A DNA stretch of 24,387 bases from Frankiaceae bacterium (lineage in GTDB: Bacteria > Actinomycetota > Actinomycetes > JADGOU01), in the NCBI GenBank assembly GCA_017882835.1, contig JADGOU010000007.1, forward strand, positions 1-24,387, written 5' to 3'. The notes under the pieces were generated by a model. The model was not told the origin of the DNA and made no database searches. It saw only the letters and a program-made list of their open reading frames with translations. This document shows positions 21,995-24,387 of the stretch, piece by piece (within the stretch, counting starts at the first letter, position 1; every line of letters begins with the position of its first letter). Position numbers and translations under genes: made by a program.

Positions 21995-23148
21995 CCGCGA
22001 TCGCGTTGGGGATGCCGGCTCCGCCGGTAGCGCGGCTGGCCGAGCGCCGCCGGTCTCGGCGGATCACCGTGGGCTCGGTGCCCGTCGGCGGTGACGCCCC
22101 CGTCTCGGTCCAGTCGATGTGTACGACGAAGACCGCGGACGTCAACGCCACCCTGCAGCAGATCGCCGAGCTCACCGCGGCCGGCTGCCAGATCGTGCGG
22201 GTGGCGGTGCCGGACACCGACGACGTGGCCGCGCTGCCGGCGATTGCTGCCAAGTCGCAGATCCCGGTGATCGCCGACATCCATTTCCAGCCGCGGTACG
22301 TGTTCGCGGCGATCGACGCCGGCTGTGCGGCCGTGCGGGTCAACCCGGGGAACATCAAGAAGTTCGACGACCGGGTAGGGGAGATCGCCCGGGCGGCCTC
22401 GGCCGCCGGCGTACCGATCCGGATCGGCGTCAACGCCGGCTCCCTGGACAAGCGGCTGCTGGCCAAGTACGGCCGGGCGACCCCGGCGGCCCTGGTCGAG
22501 TCCGCGCTGTGGGAGTGCTCGCTGTTCGAGGAGCACGGCTTCCGCGACATCAAGATTTCCGTCAAGCACAGCGACCCGGTGGTCATGATCTCGGCGTACC
22601 GGCTGCTTGCCCAGCGTTGCGACTACCCGTTGCACCTCGGGGTCACCGAGGCGGGACCGGCGTTTCAGGGCACCGTCAAGTCCGCGGTGGCTCTTGGCGC
22701 GTTGCTGGCCGAGGGGATCGGCGACACCATCCGGGTCTCATTGTCCGCGCCGCCGGTCGAGGAGGTCAAGGTCGGGACCGCGATCCTGGAGTCGTTGGGA
22801 CTGCGCCAGCGCGGGCTTGAGATCGTCTCTTGCCCGTCCTGCGGCCGAGCCCAGGTGGACGTCTACACCCTCGCCAACGAGGTGACTGCCGGGCTCGAGG
22901 GATTGGCCGTGCCGCTGCGCGTCGCGGTGATGGGCTGCGTGGTCAACGGTCCGGGCGAGGCTCGGGAGGCGGACCTCGGGGTTGCCTCCGGCAACGGCAA
23001 GGGCCAGATCTTCGTCAAGGGCAAGGTCGTCAAGACCGTCCCGGAGGCGAAGATCGTGGAGACGTTGATCGGCGAGGCGCTGCGGATCGCCGCTGACATG
23101 ACCGCGGTGGGTGCGCCCTCCGGCGAGCCGTCAGTGTCGGTCGGCTGA
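21991..23148 (+). CDS. ispG: 4-hydroxy-3-methylbut-2-en-1-yl diphosphate synthase
   Basis: IspG (GcpE) converts MEcPP to HMBPP with a 4Fe-4S cluster in the late MEP pathway. The N-terminal TIM barrel has APVSVQSMCTTKTADVNATL, PVIADIHFQPRYVFAAID, AVRVNPGNIKKFDDRV and IRIGVNAGSLDKRLL. The cluster ligands are C281 and C284 (SCPSCGR), C316 (MGCVVNGPGEA) and E323. Length is 385 residues. It ends with a short Ser/Pro/Gly tail. The start at ATG 21991 is taken because the family N-terminus fits; an upstream out-of-frame ATG at 21974 belongs to the mini-ORF. Confidence 0.96.
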   Translation: MTAIALGMPAPPVARLAERRRSRRITVGSVPVGGDAPVSVQSMCTTKTADVNATLQQIAELTAAGCQIVRVAVPDTDDVAALPAIAAKSQIPVIADIHFQPRYVFAAIDAGCAAVRVNPGNIKKFDDRVGEIARAASAAGVPIRIGVNAGSLDKRLLAKYGRATPAALVESALWECSLFEEHGFRDIKISVKHSDPVVMISAYRLLAQRCDYPLHLGVTEAGPAFQGTVKSAVALGALLAEGIGDTIRVSLSAPPVEEVKVGTAILESLGLRQRGLEIVSCPSCGRAQVDVYTLANEVTAGLEGLAVPLRVAVMGCVVNGPGEAREADLGVASGNGKGQIFVKGKVVKTVPEAKIVETLIGEALRIAADMTAVGAPSGEPSVSVG

Positions 23149-23192
23149 CCACGGCGTTACCAGGGGGCGCTGGAAGGGGTACGACTCCCGTC

Positions 23193-24044
23193 ATGGTCAG
23201 CGTGCTGCGCAGCGCGCCGCTGCGGGTCCTCGACGACCGGGACCTGCCGGCGGTGCGGGCCGTGTTGGCGCAGGACTCGGTGGCGAACGTCTTTGTTGCC
23301 TCTCGGATCGAGGCGGCCGGCTTGGACAGCTGGCGGCTCGGCGCGGAGGTGTGGGGGTACGTCCGCGACGGCAGGCTGGATGCGCTGTGCTATTCCGGGG
23401 CCAACCTGGTGCCGGCCTGCGCTGGGGCCGCGGCCGTCCGGGCGTTTGCCGACCGCTCCCGGAGTCGGCCCCGGCGATGCTCCTCCATTGTCGGCCCGGC
23501 AGCGGCCGTGGCGGCGCTGTGGGCGCGGTTAGGGTCAAGTTGGGGGAAGCCCCGAGACGTGCGCGCCGACCAGCCGTTGCTGGCCACGTCCGGGCCACCG
23601 ACCGTCGACGTCGATCCCGCCGTCCGCCGGGTCCGGCCGGCCGAGTTTGACACCGTGCTGCCGGCCTGCGTCGCCATGTACACCGAAGAGGTCGGTGTCT
23701 CGCCGCTGGGTGGCGACGGCGGCGCGCTGTACCGGGCCAGGGTGGCTGAGCTGATCGCTGCTGGCCGGGCGTTCGCCCGGATCGAGAACGGTCGGGTGCT
23801 GTTCAAGGCCGAGATCGGGGCGGTGAGCCGGTCGGTCTGCCAGGTCCAGGGGGTGTGGGTCGACCCGGCGCTGCGGGGCACCGGGCTGGGCACCGCCGGG
23901 ATGGCGGCGGTCGTCGCCACCGCGCTACGCGACATTGCGCCGATCGTCAGCCTCTATGTCAACGACTACAACGAGGCGGCTCGGGCGGCGTACCGCCGGG
24001 TGGGTCTGAGGCAGGTCGGGACGTTCATGTCCGTGCTGTTCTGA
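23193..24044 (+). CDS. DUF4081 and GNAT N-acetyltransferase domain protein
   Basis: An actinobacterial two-domain protein resembling Rv2867c, which likewise lies next to ispG (Rv2868c). An N-terminal DUF4081-like domain (about 10-125: LPAVRAVLAQDSVANVFVAS, SGANLVPACAGAAAVRAFAD) precedes a GNAT domain (about 145-283). Acetyl-CoA motif A is VQGVWVDPALRGTGLGTAGM, followed by IVSLYVNDYNEAARAAYRRV. The substrate is unknown. Length is 283 residues. GGAAGGGG lies about 13 nt before ATG, rather distant, and a TACGAC element just upstream leaves a leaderless transcript possible. Confidence 0.93.
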   Translation: MVSVLRSAPLRVLDDRDLPAVRAVLAQDSVANVFVASRIEAAGLDSWRLGAEVWGYVRDGRLDALCYSGANLVPACAGAAAVRAFADRSRSRPRRCSSIVGPAAAVAALWARLGSSWGKPRDVRADQPLLATSGPPTVDVDPAVRRVRPAEFDTVLPACVAMYTEEVGVSPLGGDGGALYRARVAELIAAGRAFARIENGRVLFKAEIGAVSRSVCQVQGVWVDPALRGTGLGTAGMAAVVATALRDIAPIVSLYVNDYNEAARAAYRRVGLRQVGTFMSVLF

Positions 24045-24055
24045 CCGTTCGGGAG

Positions 24056-24075
24056 CCGCCGCGCCATGGCGGCGG
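24056..24075 (+). terminator. candidate terminator hairpin after the GNAT gene
   Basis: CCGCCGC (24056-24062), loop GCCATG, GCGGCGG (24069-24075), then AGTTCTTA. The perfect 7-bp GC stem lies 11 nt after the gene stop and is followed by a short T-containing stretch. It fits the end of the dxr-rseP-ispG-GNAT unit. Confidence 0.5.
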
Positions 24076-24190
24076 AGTTCTTAGGGGCGCCCGCCTCTAA
24101 ACTAAAGTCGGCGCGTGTTTCACGCAGCCTTCGGCGACCCCGGCGGAGCCGGACGATCAATGGCTCGCCGACCTGCTCCGGGCCGGAGTC

Positions 24191-24387
24191 ATGCGGGGCG
24201 ACGCGGTTGAGATGATCCCGCGCCTGGGCATGGGCGCCGTGGACCTGTTCTTCACCAGCCCGCCGTACGCTGATCAGCGCGCGTCCAGCCGCATTCACCC
24301 AGACCGGTACGTCGAGTGGTTCCTCCCATTCGCCGAAGCGATGTACGAGGCCACGTCCGAGACCGGCAGCCTCGTGCTCAACATCAA
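24191..24387 (+). CDS. Site-specific DNA methyltransferase (N4-cytosine/N6-adenine), 5' part only
   Basis: An open frame running off the window end carries GDAVEMIPRLGMGAVDLFFT, the catalytic motif IV TSPPYADQR, then IHPDRYVEWFLPFAEAMYEA and GSLVLNI. TSPPY is typical of N4-cytosine methyltransferases of the beta type, and PPYADQR followed by DRYVEWFLP is a familiar pattern for these enzymes. ATG 24191 is the only ATG/GTG/TTG start before motif IV's upstream GD block. However, GGAG is only 3 nt away, and in-frame sequence back to the TAA at 24098 also looks protein-like (DDQWLADLLRAG), so the true start or a frameshift needs checking. Possible -10 TAAACT is at 24098-24103. The 3' end is not in the window. 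Confidence 0.8.
   Translation, partial: MRGDAVEMIPRLGMGAVDLFFTSPPYADQRASSRIHPDRYVEWFLPFAEAMYEATSETGSLVLNI

Noticed and set aside
20539..22635. A 698-codon minus-strand open frame opposite dxr, rseP and ispG
   Set aside because: It mirrors three well-matched genes, shows no recognisable domain, and long antisense frames are expected in very GC-rich DNA.
1..24387. tRNA, rRNA or insertion sequence
   Set aside because: No cloverleaf-like or rRNA-like sequence, transposase or terminal inverted repeats were recognised on reading both strands.

Overview
The window is high-GC DNA with the gene order and protein families of an Actinomycetota chromosome. The diagnostic pieces are the order rpsP–KH–rimM–trmD–rplS–lepB–rnhB–DUF2469–yraN–yifB–dprA, a tyrosine recombinase followed by a WhiG-type sigma factor, then rpsB–tsf–pyrH–frr–cdsA–rlmN and dxr–rseP–ispG–GNAT. 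GTG starts are frequent and ATGA/GTGA overlaps are common. WhiG suggests a sporulating or motile lineage (Frankia/Acidothermus/Streptomyces-like); I cannot name the genus from sequence alone.

Layout. 66-2784: translation block (S16, KhpA-like KH protein, RimM, TrmD, L19). 2861-5081: signal peptidase I, RNase HII, a candidate Arg-rich micro-ORF and DUF2469. 5326-8449: YraN, YifB/ComM and DprA, overlapping or nearly so, a DNA uptake/processing group. 8483-10319: XerC/D-type recombinase overlapping whiG by 27 nt. 10374-12195: a minus-strand island with a small ORF, a DUF6338-like membrane protein and an M23 peptidase. 12517-16751: rpsB, tsf, pyrH, frr, cdsA. 16770-17303: a minus-strand Uma2-like gene that splits cdsA from rlmN. 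17440-19478: rlmN coupled to a lipoprotein phosphoesterase. 19523-24044: MEP-pathway genes dxr and ispG around the site-2 protease gene rseP, then a DUF4081/GNAT protein. 24191-end: the start of a DNA methyltransferase gene, cut by the window edge.

Most of the window is conserved housekeeping sequence. The unusual signal lies in the gene junctions. Several carry perfect or near-perfect short tandem repeats (27, 21 and 17 bp), and several can be read as tiny ORFs whose stop codons overlap the next gene's start codon. The clearest is at 4675-4758 between rnhB and DUF2469: a 27-codon Arg-rich ORF made of 9-codon repeats, with ATGA overlaps at both ends and its own Shine-Dalgarno sequence. A second chain of two tiny ORFs connects rseP to ispG without a gap. 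A further anomaly is a pair of interlocked perfect inverted repeats (9 and 11 bp, pseudoknot order) inside a small minus-strand gene at 10374-10559. These are sequence observations; their function is inference.
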